NCBI RefSeq assembly: GCF_017654485.1
Contig: NZ_CP061091.1
Coordinates: 1,749,501 to 1,813,500, forward strand
DNA length: 64,000 nucleotides
Direction of reading: 5' to 3'
DNA from: Roseomonas marmotae
GTDB lineage: Bacteria > Pseudomonadota > Alphaproteobacteria > Acetobacterales > Acetobacteraceae
This document shows positions 43,647-52,715 of this stretch, piece after piece. Every line of letters starts with the position of its first letter. Positions within the stretch are counted from its first letter, which is position 1. The notes beneath the pieces are model-generated. The model was not told the DNA's origin and ran no database searches. It saw nothing but the letters and a program-made list of their open reading frames with translations. Position numbers and translations under genes: made by a program.

Positions 43647-45149
43647 TTAGGCCGCCATTGCCTGTTCCTTTTTCTTGCGCAGGCCAGGCAGTGCCATCAG
43701 TCCCAGCGCCAGGGCGCAGATGACGAGCAGCACAGCGCTGATTGGACGCTCGATGAAGACCGACACGCTGCCGCGGGAGAGCAGCATGGCGCGGCGCAGA
43801 TGCTCTTCCATCATCGGGCCGAGCACGAAGCCCACCAGCAGGGGCGCCGGTTCCATCTTCAGCTTGTTGAAGATGTAGCCGAGGATGCCGAAGAACACGG
43901 TGGCGTAGACGTCGAACACATTGTTGTTGATCGAGTAAACGCCGATCGCGCAGAAGGTCAGGATCGCCGGGTACATATACTTGTACGGCACCTGCAGCAG
44001 CTTCACCCACATGCCGATCATCGGCAGGTTGATGACGAGCAGCATCACATTGCCGATCCACATGGAGCAGATCAGGCCCCAGAACAGGTCCGGCTGCGCC
44101 TCGACCATGCGCGGGCCAGGCTGGATGCCCTGGATGATCAGGGCGCCGACCATCAGCGCCATCACGGCGTTGGACGGGATGCCCAGCGTCAGCAGCGGGA
44201 TGAAGCTGGTCTGCGCCGCCGCGTTGTTGGCGGATTCAGGACCGGCCACGCCCTCGATGGCGCCGTTGCCGAACTCGGCCCTACCCTTCGAGACCTTCCG
44301 CTCCATCATGTAGGAGCCGAAGGAGGCGAGGGAGGCGCCGCCGCCCGGCAGGATGCCCAGCACGGAGCCCAGGACGGTGCCGCGGGCCACCGCGGGGATG
44401 GAGCGCCTGATCTCTTCCCTGGTCAGGAAGAGGCTGCCGACCTTGGCGGTCAGCACGCTGCGGACCTCGGGGCGCTCCAGGTTCAGGATGATCTCGGCGA
44501 TGCCGAAGACGCCCATCGCCATGGCGGCGAAGTCCAAGCCGTCGGACAGTTCCGGCACGCCGAAGGTGAAGCGCTGCTGGCCCGTCTGCACGTCGGTGCC
44601 GACCAGACCCAGCGCCACGCCGAGCACCACCATCCCGATCGACTTCACCACCGAGCCCTGCGCGAGCACGGCCGAGATGATCAGGCCTAGCAACATCAGG
44701 GAGAAGTAGTCCGCTGGACCGAAGCTGAGTGCCACCTCCGTCAGCAGCGGGCCGGAGGCCGCGACGAGCAGGGTGGCGACGGAGCCGGCGATGAAGGAGC
44801 CGACCGCCGCGATGGTCAGCGCCGCGCCCGCACGGCCGTTGCGCGCCATCTTGTAGCCTTCCAGCGTCGTGACGACGGCGGAGACCTCGCCTGGAAGGTT
44901 CAGCAGGATGGCCGTGGTGGAGCCGCCGTACTGCGCGCCGTAGTAGATGCCGGCGAGCATGATGATGGCGGTGGTGGCGGGCTGGCCGAAGGTGATGGGC
45001 AGCAGCAGCGAAATGGTGGCAACCGGCCCGATGCCCGGCAGCACGCCGATGGCGGTGCCGATCAGCGCGCCCAGCAGGGCGAAGAGCAGGTTGTCGAAAC
45101 TCATCGCGACGCCGAAGCCGTGCGCGAGGTTTGAGAGGAGTAGTTCCAT
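43647..45149 (-). CDS. tctA: tripartite tricarboxylate transporter large permease TctA
   Basis: 500 residues with about 11-12 membrane segments. TctA signatures are GIGPVATISLLLPIT, GAQYGGSTTAILLNLPGE, GILPGGGASLASFGSYM and FGNGAIEGVAGPESANNAAAQ. It is the main membrane subunit of a secondary transporter that takes up citrate or other carboxylates delivered by a periplasmic TctC protein. It follows tctB by 20 bp. No tctC is in the window, so an unlinked binding protein must serve it. Confidence 0.95.
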   Translation of the reverse strand: MELLLSNLAHGFGVAMSFDNLLFALLGALIGTAIGVLPGIGPVATISLLLPITFGQPATTAIIMLAGIYYGAQYGGSTTAILLNLPGEVSAVVTTLEGYKMARNGRAGAALTIAAVGSFIAGSVATLLVAASGPLLTEVALSFGPADYFSLMLLGLIISAVLAQGSVVKSIGMVVLGVALGLVGTDVQTGQQRFTFGVPELSDGLDFAAMAMGVFGIAEIILNLERPEVRSVLTAKVGSLFLTREEIRRSIPAVARGTVLGSVLGILPGGGASLASFGSYMMERKVSKGRAEFGNGAIEGVAGPESANNAAAQTSFIPLLTLGIPSNAVMALMVGALIIQGIQPGPRMVEAQPDLFWGLICSMWIGNVMLLVINLPMIGMWVKLLQVPYKYMYPAILTFCAIGVYSINNNVFDVYATVFFGILGYIFNKLKMEPAPLLVGFVLGPMMEEHLRRAMLLSRGSVSVFIERPISAVLLVICALALGLMALPGLRKKKEQAMAA

Positions 45150-45169
45150 GGTCGTCCCTACCTAGCGGC

Positions 45170-45763
45170 TCAGAAGGTCGGCCAGACGTTTACGCGGATG
45201 TCGAGTTCGTGGATGAAGACCCACCAGCAGAGCGCGAGCAGGAAAACGACGCAGCCTGCGACGCCGAGCGGGCGGTGGGTCTTATCCGCGAAGGCCGCGA
45301 CGATCACCATCACGGTAATGGCCAGGAAGAATCCGCCCGCATCCAGCAGCACGCCGAAGATGGACAAGCCTGCCAGGACCACGGCGAGCACGCGCCAGCC
45401 CGGGCTGATGGCCAGGATCATCATGCTGATGAACAGGGCGAGGCCCAGGCTGTACCAGTTATTCGCCAGGGCGGGCACGCCCTGGAGCAGCGGTTGTGCC
45501 ACCAGGCCCACGCCGATGGCGATGAACAGGGTGACGAAATCGAGCTTGGTCCACTTTTCCAGCGGATCGGTGCCGCCGAAGAAGGCCACGACCAGCACGA
45601 TGGCGCCCAGAATGAATTCCAGCCCAAACACCAGCATCGGCATGTAGCCAGGGCCCATGCGCCGGGCGCTGCCGAGCGTATGGTCCGTATTCAGCCAAAG
45701 GCCGACAGCCGCCAGCACCAGTAGGAAGATGCCAGAGGCCAGGTCTTTCGCGTTGATCTTCAT
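45170..45763 (-). CDS. tctB: tripartite tricarboxylate transporter small permease TctB
   Basis: 197 residues, four to five membrane segments. The family's conserved MGPGYMPMLVFGLEF follows the first helix, and the second half (ALFISMMILAISPGWRVLAVVLAGL) fits TctB. It pairs with TctA. First gene of a two-gene operon; promoter in the 364-bp gap to the divergent M20 gene. Confidence 0.92.
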   Translation of the reverse strand: MKINAKDLASGIFLLVLAAVGLWLNTDHTLGSARRMGPGYMPMLVFGLEFILGAIVLVVAFFGGTDPLEKWTKLDFVTLFIAIGVGLVAQPLLQGVPALANNWYSLGLALFISMMILAISPGWRVLAVVLAGLSIFGVLLDAGGFFLAITVMVIVAAFADKTHRPLGVAGCVVFLLALCWWVFIHELDIRVNVWPTF

Positions 45764-46040
45764 GCCGATCCTTTCTTGAACCTCCGCGTGCGGCAGGCAC
45801 GCCTCGACATCGTCTCGAAGTGAAAAAATTGGGGTGAAATGAGAGCGCCGACCCGAATCCCCTGATCGGGCGGGGGCGAGGAGTGCCCTGCTTCGGCGCC
45901 GCTGACAATCCCGTTATGCGGATTTTGCACAGCAGCATAAGCCGGCACTGGCGGCTCGCCGTCTTCGTTCTCCCTCCAGCCCGAATAATCCGGCAAACCT
46001 ATGTCATCATCCCTCCGTGACGGCAATAACCTGGCTCACG

Positions 46041-46056
46041 ATGAAGAGAACTTCAT
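46041..46056 (+). promoter_or_regulatory. inverted repeat, candidate operator
   Basis: Perfect 6-bp arms ATGAAG/CTTCAT separated by AGAA, 72 bp before the M20 start. The size suits a dimeric regulator; none is encoded nearby. Confidence 0.35.
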
Positions 46057-46068
46057 GATCCGCGCTTG

Positions 46069-46083
46069 CGCAACGAAATTGCG
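46069..46083 (+). promoter_or_regulatory. inverted repeat, candidate operator
   Basis: Arms CGCAA/TTGCG around CGAAA, just upstream of the possible -35 element TTGCAC and 45 bp before the M20 start; overlaps a TTGCGCAA palindrome. Confidence 0.35.
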
Positions 46084-46127
46084 TTTTGCACCGCGTTCCT
46101 GACCGATCGATATAGAGAGTTCCGACA

Positions 46128-47318
46128 ATGCCCGATTCCGCCCGTATCAACGACCCCACCCGCCTGATCCGCGAGACCTCCGCCGAGCTTGCACCCGCCC
46201 TGGTTGCGATACGCCGCGACATCCACACGCATCCCGAACTAGCCTTCGAGGAAGTGCGGACCAGCGGCATCGTGGCGGCGGAACTGGCCCGGCTGGGGGT
46301 CGAGTACCGCATCGGGGTCGGCAGGACCGGCGTGCTGGGCTTCATCGACGGCGGACGGCCCGGCCCGACGCTCGCCATCCGCGCCGACATGGATGCGCTG
46401 CCGATCCATGAGGAAACCGGCCTGCCCTTCGCCAGCCAGATAGACGGCAAGATGCATGCCTGCGGGCACGACATCCATACCGTCACGCTGCTGGGCGTCG
46501 CCGGCGTGCTGAAGCGGCTGGCGCCTGGCTTCGCCGGCCGGGTCGTGCTGGTCTTCCAGCCGGCCGAGGAGACGCTGCAAGGCGCCGATGCCATGATCGC
46601 CGATGGCGCGCTGGACGGCGTCGACATGGCGCTGGGCTTCCACAACCACCCGGACATGCCGGTCGGCCGGTTCGGCTACGTGCGCGGCGCCTGCCTGGCG
46701 GCGGCCGACAAGTTCGACCTGATCATCCGTGGCAAATCCGGCCATGCCGCGCACCCTTATGCGGCGGTGGACCCGATCGTGGCGGCGGCGCATTTCGTCA
46801 CCCAGGCGCAGACCGTGGTCTCGCGCGAGGTGAAGCCGCTGCATCCGGTGGTCGTCACCATCGGCCAGTCGAGCGGCGGCACCACCTACAACATCATCCC
46901 GGAGCGGGTGCATCTGAAGGGCTCCGTCCGCACCCTGCACGACGAGGCGCGCGACACCGCCGAGGCCGCCCTGCGCCGGCTGGCCGAGGGCATCGCGCTG
47001 GGCATGCGGGTCGAGGCCAGCATGGACTACCAGCGCATGGTGCCGCCACTGGTGAACAGCGACCGCGTGCTGGACCCCGCGCTGGCCGCGCTGGCCGAGC
47101 AGTTCGGCATGGATCGGGTGGAGGAGGGCGAGCCCAGCATGGGCTCCGAGGATTTCTCCGCCTTCGCGACCCGTGTGCCGGCTTTGCAACTGCGTATTGG
47201 CTCTTCGGCGCCGGGGCGGCAGGATGCGCTGCACAATTCCCGGTATCAGCCGGATGAGGGCTGCATTCCGGCGGGGGTGGAGGCGCTGTCACGCATCGCG
47301 TTGCAGCTGCTGGGTTGA
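46128..47318 (+). CDS. M20-family amidohydrolase (hippurate hydrolase / N-acyl-amino acid hydrolase type)
   Basis: 396 residues, full length. RRDIHTHPELAFEE, RADMDALPIHEETGLPFAS, the metal site HACGHDIHTVTLLG, FQPAEETLQGADAM, GKSGHAAHPYAAVDP and MGSEDFSAF are all present. It hydrolyses N-acyl or aromatic amides of amino acids in the cytoplasm. 18 bp before a ketopantoate reductase-family gene on the same strand, so likely one operon. Divergent from tctBA, which may import its substrate or a related acid. Substrate not readable. Confidence 0.92.
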   Translation: MPDSARINDPTRLIRETSAELAPALVAIRRDIHTHPELAFEEVRTSGIVAAELARLGVEYRIGVGRTGVLGFIDGGRPGPTLAIRADMDALPIHEETGLPFASQIDGKMHACGHDIHTVTLLGVAGVLKRLAPGFAGRVVLVFQPAEETLQGADAMIADGALDGVDMALGFHNHPDMPVGRFGYVRGACLAAADKFDLIIRGKSGHAAHPYAAVDPIVAAAHFVTQAQTVVSREVKPLHPVVVTIGQSSGGTTYNIIPERVHLKGSVRTLHDEARDTAEAALRRLAEGIALGMRVEASMDYQRMVPPLVNSDRVLDPALAALAEQFGMDRVEEGEPSMGSEDFSAFATRVPALQLRIGSSAPGRQDALHNSRYQPDEGCIPAGVEALSRIALQLLG

Positions 47319-47336
47319 GAACGGGACAGGAATTCA

Positions 47337-48320
47337 ATGAAAATCTGCGTATTCGGCGCCGGGGCCATCGGCGGCCATGTGGCGGCGCGTCTGGCGTTGG
47401 GCGGGGCGGATGTCTCCGTCGTGGCGCGTGGCGCGTATCGTGACGCGATCGCCGCCAAGGGGCTGACCATCAGCGGCAATGGTGGCACCTATCATGTCAC
47501 CCCGCGCGTCGGCTCGCCCGCCGAGCTGGGCGTGCAGGATGCGGTGATCGTCACCGTGAAGGCGCCGGCGCTGCCGGGCGTGGCGGAGGCGATCGGCCCG
47601 CTGCTGGGGCCGGATACCACGGTCGTCTTTGTCATGAACGGCGTCCAGTGGTGGTATTTCGACCGCCATGGCGGGCCGCTCGATGGCCGCCGCCTGCCGG
47701 AGATCGACCCAGGCGAGGCCGTGCGGAAGGCGGTGGGCATCGAGCGCACCCTGGGCGGCGTGGTCTATTCCGCCTGCACCGTCACCGAGCCCGGCCATAT
47801 CCATGTGGAGACCGCCAGCAACCGCATCATCCTGGGTGAGCTGGATGGCAGCGTCAGCCCGCGTGCCGAGGCCATCGCCGCCGCCCTGGAAAAGGGTGGC
47901 ATGGGTGGCGTGGTGACGCGGGAGATCCGCAAGGAACTCTGGGCGAAGCTGGCCGCCAACCTGGCCTTCGGGCCTTTCGCCATCCTCTCCCGCGCCGGGG
48001 CCGGCACCTGCACCCGGGACCCGGTGGTGCGCGCCGCCATGGTGCGGGCGATGAAGGAGGTGCTGACCATCGCCGAGGCCCTGGGCCAGCGGGCGGACCT
48101 GGACCCGGAGAAGCGCGTCGCCGCCATCTCCAGCTCCAACCACAAGGCTTCCATCCTGCAGGATCTGGAACTGGGGCGGCCCATGGAAATCGCCGCCATG
48201 TTCCGTGTGCCGCTGGAACTGGCCCGCCTCGTGGAGGTGGAGACGCCGACCCTGGACCTGTCGGTGGCCCTGGCCACGATGCAGGCCAGGGCGGCCGGGC
48301 TCTACAACCCGCCGGCGTAA
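47337..48320 (+). CDS. ketopantoate reductase family protein (2-dehydropantoate 2-reductase)
   Basis: 327 residues. Rossmann motif KICVFGAGAIGGHVAARLA at the N-terminus, the catalytic Lys region KELWAKLAANLAFGPFA and the Glu-containing C-terminal helix LGRPMEIAAMFRVPLELA. PanE reduces ketopantoate with NADPH for pantothenate; many paralogues in catabolic operons act on other 2-keto acids. Operon position after an M20 hydrolase favours a catabolic paralogue. Its last 19 bp overlap the convergent DUF429-like gene. Confidence 0.88.
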   Translation: MKICVFGAGAIGGHVAARLALGGADVSVVARGAYRDAIAAKGLTISGNGGTYHVTPRVGSPAELGVQDAVIVTVKAPALPGVAEAIGPLLGPDTTVVFVMNGVQWWYFDRHGGPLDGRRLPEIDPGEAVRKAVGIERTLGGVVYSACTVTEPGHIHVETASNRIILGELDGSVSPRAEAIAAALEKGGMGGVVTREIRKELWAKLAANLAFGPFAILSRAGAGTCTRDPVVRAAMVRAMKEVLTIAEALGQRADLDPEKRVAAISSSNHKASILQDLELGRPMEIAAMFRVPLELARLVEVETPTLDLSVALATMQARAAGLYNPPA

Positions 48321-49279
48321 GGGATGGGCGCGGGGTGGACCGGAACCGCGGTCTGCCCCAGCACCCAGCCTTCCCAGCTTCGCAGCCAGGGATCGTCCGG
48401 CACGAAATCCGGCCTCGCCCCCGCCAGGACCCCGACCACGCAGAGCAGGCCGAGCAGGCTGTCGAATCGGTCTTCCCCCACCGCATCGGTGCCGAAGCCG
48501 TCTTCCAGTGCCCGCCCCAGCGCCGGCGCCGGGCATACGCCCAGGCGCTGCATGGCCAGGTGCAGGGAAGGGGCGGCTTCCTGTCGCGCCGCGCGCGCCC
48601 GCTTGCTGCCGGACAGGCGGATGCCCAGGTGGCGCATGGCCTCCGCGGGATAGGTCTCCGCCAGCACGGCCACCCCGAGGACGAGCAGCTCGCGCAGCCC
48701 GCCCTCGAACGGCCAGATCCGATAGGGCGCGCCAGCCGCCAGCGCGGGGGAGAGCCAGTCGCGCCAGGCGCTGATGGCGGCCTTGCCGGTCTGGTTGGCG
48801 CCCAGCGTCCAGAACAGCGGCGCCCCTGCCGGGCGCTCCGTAGTCGCGAGGTCGCAGAGGCGCGAGAGCCCGCCCGCACCGGCCATGCCCAGCGCCGCCG
48901 CATGGGCCGCGCGGGTCATGCCCTTCACGCCGCGCGCCGGATAGAAGGGACGCGCGGGCGAGACATCCTCCAGCCCGGCGGCGACATCGAAGAAGCCGGC
49001 CATCCCGGCCATCCCGGCCATCCCGCGCAGGAAGGGCAGGAATCCCGATTCCGGGCGCGCCGCGGCATAGCTGCGCGGCAGGCCCATCGGCAGGTCGAGA
49101 CCCAGCGCCAGCGGCGCGCCCTCCGCCAGCAGGCGGCGCACCAGCGTGGCGGGGTCACCCACGGGCACCGGGGCTTCCGCGTGCCAGATTCCGGCATGGC
49201 ATCGAGCGATGCTGACCTGGCGCTTGCGCGGGTCCACACTCCAGTCGGCATGCGCCGCGATCAGGGAGGGCTCAGTCAT
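48302..49279 (-). CDS. DUF429-like protein (RNase H-fold, predicted nuclease)
   Basis: 325 residues. The N-terminus IAAHADWSVDPRKRQVSIA followed by LALGLDLPMGLPRSYAA matches the first acidic strand and GxDxPxG pattern of DUF429-type proteins with an RNase H-like fold; C-terminal EDRFDSLLGLLCVVGVLAG carries further acidic residues. No activity is established for the family. A short MAGMAGMAG repeat interrupts it near residue 87. Its ATG overlaps the divergent cytochrome b561 ATG (CATG), so each gene's leader lies in the other's coding sequence. Confidence 0.7.
   Translation of the reverse strand: MTEPSLIAAHADWSVDPRKRQVSIARCHAGIWHAEAPVPVGDPATLVRRLLAEGAPLALGLDLPMGLPRSYAAARPESGFLPFLRGMAGMAGMAGFFDVAAGLEDVSPARPFYPARGVKGMTRAAHAAALGMAGAGGLSRLCDLATTERPAGAPLFWTLGANQTGKAAISAWRDWLSPALAAGAPYRIWPFEGGLRELLVLGVAVLAETYPAEAMRHLGIRLSGSKRARAARQEAAPSLHLAMQRLGVCPAPALGRALEDGFGTDAVGEDRFDSLLGLLCVVGVLAGARPDFVPDDPWLRSWEGWVLGQTAVPVHPAPIPYAGGL
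49001..49027 (+). repeat. 9-bp tandem repeat in the DUF429-like gene
   Basis: Three head-to-tail copies of CATCCCGGC (the last ending CATCCCGCG) encode MAGMAGMAG on the minus strand without breaking the frame; a likely slippage site. Confidence 0.85.
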
Positions 49280-49802
49280 GCGCTACACCCATACGGCCCG
49301 AGTGCTGCACTGGCTGACGGTGGCAGCCTTGCTGCTGGTGGGCACGCTGGGCCTCTGGCTCGGCTGGGCGGCGCCGAAAGACGAAGCCTTCAAGCTGCGT
49401 CTCTATAACATCCATGAAAGCACCGGCATCCTGCTGCTGCTGGTGACGCTGTTCCGACTCGCCTGGCGCTGGCGCCACCCGCCCCCGCCAGGGCCGGCGC
49501 AACCGGTAGTGCTGGAACGGGCGGCGTGGCTCAATCACGCCGCGCTCTATGCTCTGCTGCTGACCATGCCGGTGGTGGGCTTCCTGGCGACGAATGCCTG
49601 GGGCTTCCCGCTGCGTATCTACAATGTGCTGCCCCTGCCCAGCCCACTCGGCCGGCATGAGGCGCTGGCGCCGGCGCTGACCAGCCTGCATGGCTGGATG
49701 GCCCTGGCGCTCGGACTGCTGGTGGCCGTGCATGCGGGCGCGGCGCTGGTATGGCACGGGATGATCCGCCGCGACGGGCTGTTGCGGCGGATGCTCTGGT
49801 GA
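49278..49802 (+). CDS. cytochrome b561 family protein
   Basis: 174 residues with four membrane helices. The heme-ligand histidines are visible in ARVLHWLTVAALLL, NIHESTGILLLLV, LNHAALYALLLTM and LHGWMALALGLLVAVHAG. It is a diheme inner-membrane electron carrier that oxidises quinol, possibly passing electrons to oxygen or superoxide. GGGAGGG ribosome binding site before ATG 49278; the longer frame to 49146 lies in the divergent gene. Confidence 0.92.
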   Translation: MRYTHTARVLHWLTVAALLLVGTLGLWLGWAAPKDEAFKLRLYNIHESTGILLLLVTLFRLAWRWRHPPPPGPAQPVVLERAAWLNHAALYALLLTMPVVGFLATNAWGFPLRIYNVLPLPSPLGRHEALAPALTSLHGWMALALGLLVAVHAGAALVWHGMIRRDGLLRRMLW

Positions 49803-49813
49803 CCGGCTGCCGC

Positions 49814-50038
49814 TCAGAGTGGCTTGGTCGCCTTTTCCATCAGCCGGGCGAAGAAGCCCTGCTTCTTCGCGGGCTCCGCAGTGGCCTTGGCGGCGGCGGC
49901 CAGCAGGGCCTCGCGCTCCTTCGCCTTCAGCTTCAGCCATTGCTCCAGCGTCTTGCCGGCCTTGGCGGCGCGCTTGGCCTCATAGGCACGCTGCCCTTCG
50001 CTCATGCGCGGGGCGGTGGTGTCGCTCGTCTTCGCCAT
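49814..50038 (-). CDS. small basic protein of unknown function
   Basis: 74 residues, Ala/Lys-rich, helical. MSEGQRAYEAKRAAKAGKTLEQWLKLKAKERE followed by a short hydrophobic FFARLMEKATKPL end. I have the impression that similar small proteins occur in relatives, but no named family. Convergent with cytochrome b561 (11 bp) and divergent from the DUF1491 gene. Confidence 0.6.
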   Translation of the reverse strand: MAKTSDTTAPRMSEGQRAYEAKRAAKAGKTLEQWLKLKAKEREALLAAAAKATAEPAKKQGFFARLMEKATKPL

Positions 50039-50149
50039 CGATACTCGTCCCTGTGCGGCCGGTGGGCGGCTGCCCCCGCCAGATGCCCGCTGCGGCCTCT
50101 CGCATCAAGGGGCTTGCGCGGCGTGGCCGCCAGGCCTTTCCCTGCGGGC

Positions 50150-50485
50150 ATGGAACCGAGACTGAAGACTGGCCTCTGGGCCAGCATGGCCATCCGCATG
50201 GCGGACCGGGCCGGGCGCCCTGCCATGGTGCTCCGCAAGGGGGATGAGGACGCTGGCGGCGTCCTCTGCGTGCTGCGGGGGAGGGAAGGCTGCGTCGTGC
50301 TCAGCCAGGCCCGGGACGGGGAGGGGCGCCCCGCCTGGGTGCGCGGCACCGGGAAAACCCCAGTGCCGGAGCCGGATGCGGATGCCTATGTGGCCCGCCA
50401 GACCGCGCGCGACCCTGATCTCTGGGTCATCGAGTTCGAGGCGCCGGACCTGATCCCGCCTTTCGAGGCGCGAATCCTGCCCTGA
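50150..50485 (+). CDS. DUF1491 family protein
   Basis: 111 residues. RLKTGLWASMAIRMADRAGRP followed by MVLRKGDEDAGGVLCVL and a C-terminal ARDPDLWVIEFEAPD match the DUF1491 pattern of alphaproteobacteria. Function unknown. ATG 50150 preferred; the frame open upstream to 49751 has no family similarity and overlaps cytochrome b561. Convergent with the dehydrogenase gene. Confidence 0.85.
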   Translation: MEPRLKTGLWASMAIRMADRAGRPAMVLRKGDEDAGGVLCVLRGREGCVVLSQARDGEGRPAWVRGTGKTPVPEPDADAYVARQTARDPDLWVIEFEAPDLIPPFEARILP

Positions 50486-50497
50486 CGCCTGTCCGGC

Positions 50498-51466
50498 TCA
50501 GCAGACGAAGTCGGCCTCGGCCACCTGCCCGCCCTGGGCGACGCGGTGGATATTGCCCCACATCTGGTTGATGGTGCTGGCGAAGTTGTCCGCCGCCATG
50601 GCCGCGATATGCGGCGTGACCACGGCGTTATCCAGCTTCAGCAGCGGGTGGTCGGCCGGCACCGGCTCGGTCTCATAGACATCGGTGGCGGCGCCCAGGA
50701 TTTCCTTGGCCCTCAGCGCCTCCACCAGGTCGCTCTCGATCACCACGCCGCCGCGGGCGCAGTTGATCAGCACGGCCTTGGGCTTCATGGACTGCAGCGC
50801 CTTGCGGTCGATCATGCCCTTGGTCTGCGGCGTCATCGGGCAGTGGAGGGAGACGATGTCGCTCTCGGCCAGGATCTCCGGCACGGTCGCGAAGCGCACG
50901 CCCTGGGCGGCCTCTTCCTCGGCGCTCAGGCGGCGGGTCTTGTTGTAGAGCACGGTGGAGCCGAAGGCCTTCACCATCCGCGCCACATTCTGGCCGATCG
51001 CGCCATAGCCGATGATGCCGACGGTCTTGCCGGAGATCATCAAGCTCTCCTTCGGCAGGGTCGTGGTGCGCCAGGCGCCGTTCTCGCGCAGCGCGGCATG
51101 GCCGAAGGCGAGGTTGCGCAGCAGCGCGATCATCAGGCCCACCGCGAATTCCGCCACCGGCACGGCATTGCTGCCGGTGGTGCGGGCCACCGTGACGCCC
51201 TGGGCCCTGGCGGCGTCCAGGTCGAAATTATCGACGCCCACGCCCCATTTATGCAGCAGCTTGGCCTTCCTGGCTGCCGCCAGCAGCTCCGCGTCCACCG
51301 GGATCTGGCCGGAGACGATATAATCCGCGTCCACCACAAGCTCCTTGAGCTCGGCGTATTCGCGCGTCTTGGCGTGTTCCAGCGTCAGGCCGGGCGGCAG
51401 CAGCGCGCGCATCCGGTCGGCGGTGGTGGGCGTGATGGGGTCGAGGACGATGATCTTTTCGTTCAT
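50498..51466 (-). CDS. D-2-hydroxyacid dehydrogenase (SerA-like)
   Basis: 322 residues. Rossmann segment KTVGIIGYGAIGQNVARM, catalytic Arg in INCARGGVV, Glu in DVYETEPVPADHPLL and His in TPHIAAMA. The N-terminal domain resembles phosphoglycerate dehydrogenase without the regulatory ACT domain. Acts on a 2-hydroxy or 2-keto acid; exact substrate unknown. It shares the family but not close sequence with the dehydrogenase at 8546-9535. Confidence 0.9.
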   Translation of the reverse strand: MNEKIIVLDPITPTTADRMRALLPPGLTLEHAKTREYAELKELVVDADYIVSGQIPVDAELLAAARKAKLLHKWGVGVDNFDLDAARAQGVTVARTTGSNAVPVAEFAVGLMIALLRNLAFGHAALRENGAWRTTTLPKESLMISGKTVGIIGYGAIGQNVARMVKAFGSTVLYNKTRRLSAEEEAAQGVRFATVPEILAESDIVSLHCPMTPQTKGMIDRKALQSMKPKAVLINCARGGVVIESDLVEALRAKEILGAATDVYETEPVPADHPLLKLDNAVVTPHIAAMAADNFASTINQMWGNIHRVAQGGQVAEADFVC

Positions 51467-51626
51467 GTCACAGGCATAATCCGTAAATCGCCAACCGAAA
51501 ATGCCTGGTTAAGGCTATTTTGCCTTCGCCTTGGCATGCGCGACGCGCAAAGCATTGCAAAACCGGCATGGCACCATCCGCAAGCCGTCGTTGACGTGGG
51601 TGCCCGGAGCGCCCGAGGTTCCGTCC

Positions 51627-52715
51627 ATGCAGCAGATCATAACCGAAGCCGCGCCCGCAACGGCGGAACACCGGCAGCCGGAGTCCCGAACCGCCGATGA
51701 CGAGCATCTGGTCCGGGCGGCCGCACGGCTGACGCGCGACCTCGGGGCGGCAAGGCCGGCGATCTACTGGACCGACCTGCTGCTGTCGGCCGGGCTGGGC
51801 TATGCGGCACTCGTCCTCGCCATCCTCGCATCCCCCCTATGGGTGAAGCTGCTGGCGGGCGGCGTCTCGGTCATGGCGCTCTACCGCGCGCTGAGCTTCA
51901 TCCATGAGCTGACGCATCTGAAGCCCACCGCCGTGCAGGGCTTCCGAACCGCCTGGAACCTGCTGGTGGGCGTGCCGATGCTGGTGCCCTCCTTCATGTA
52001 TGAAGGGGTGCACAACCTGCACCATGCCCGTACCCGCTACGGCACGGCCGAGGACCCGGAATACCTGCCGCTGGCGCTGATGAAGCCCTGGAGGGTGGCG
52101 TTGTTCCTGCTTGTCTCCGCCCTGGCGCCGGTGGCGCTGCTGCTGCGCTACGCGGTGCTGGCGCCGCTCTCCGCCCTGGTGCCGCCGCTGCGGCGCGTGG
52201 TGGTGGAGCGCTATTCCGCCCTGGCCATCGACCCTGACTTCCGCCGCAAGCCGCCGGAAGGGAAGGCGCGGCGGGACTGGCACCGCTGGGAAGCCATCGC
52301 CTGCCTCTGGGCCTGGGCGCTGATCGGGGCCGGGTTCCTGGCGACCGGGGCCTTCGTCACCTTCCTGCTGGTGACCTCGGGCGTGGCGGTGCTGAACCAG
52401 CTGCGCACCCTGGTGGCCCATCTCTGGGAGAATGAGGGCGAGCCGCTGACCATCGCCGAGCAGTATCTGGACAGCGTGAACGTGCCGCCGCCGGGGCTGC
52501 TGCCGGCCCTCTGGGCGCCGGTCGGGCTGCGCTACCATGCGCTGCATCACCTGCTGCCGGGCCTGCCCTACCACGCCCTGGGCGAGGCGCACCGCCGGCT
52601 GAGCGCCGAGATGCCGCAGGCCTCGGCCTTCCACCGCGCCAATTACGGCGGCATGGCCGGGCTGCTGATGCGTCTCTTCGGCGGCATCGGCCGCCCCGGG
52701 CTCAGCGGTCGGTAA
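51627..52715 (+). CDS. membrane fatty acid desaturase
   Basis: 362 residues from ATG 51627. The three histidine boxes of the di-iron site are His93-ELT-His97, His129-NL-His132-His133 and His304-AL-His307-His308. Three to four hydrophobic stretches separate them. It inserts a double bond (or a hydroxyl) into lipid acyl chains or a carotenoid-like substrate. The last 14 bp overlap the stop region of the convergent OmpA/MotB-like gene. Confidence 0.92.
   Translation: MQQIITEAAPATAEHRQPESRTADDEHLVRAAARLTRDLGAARPAIYWTDLLLSAGLGYAALVLAILASPLWVKLLAGGVSVMALYRALSFIHELTHLKPTAVQGFRTAWNLLVGVPMLVPSFMYEGVHNLHHARTRYGTAEDPEYLPLALMKPWRVALFLLVSALAPVALLLRYAVLAPLSALVPPLRRVVVERYSALAIDPDFRRKPPEGKARRDWHRWEAIACLWAWALIGAGFLATGAFVTFLLVTSGVAVLNQLRTLVAHLWENEGEPLTIAEQYLDSVNVPPPGLLPALWAPVGLRYHALHHLLPGLPYHALGEAHRRLSAEMPQASAFHRANYGGMAGLLMRLFGGIGRPGLSGR

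Larger units (their letters stand above)
45764..46127. other. 364-bp divergent promoter region between tctB and an M20 hydrolase gene
   Basis: Holds two inverted repeats close to the M20 gene (separate entries) and an A-rich patch near tctB (GTGAAAAAATTGGGGTGAAA, about 45820). TTGCAC at 46086-46091 with TATAGA or GATATA about 17-19 bp downstream is a possible promoter for the M20 gene. No coding frame recognised. Confidence 0.45.
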
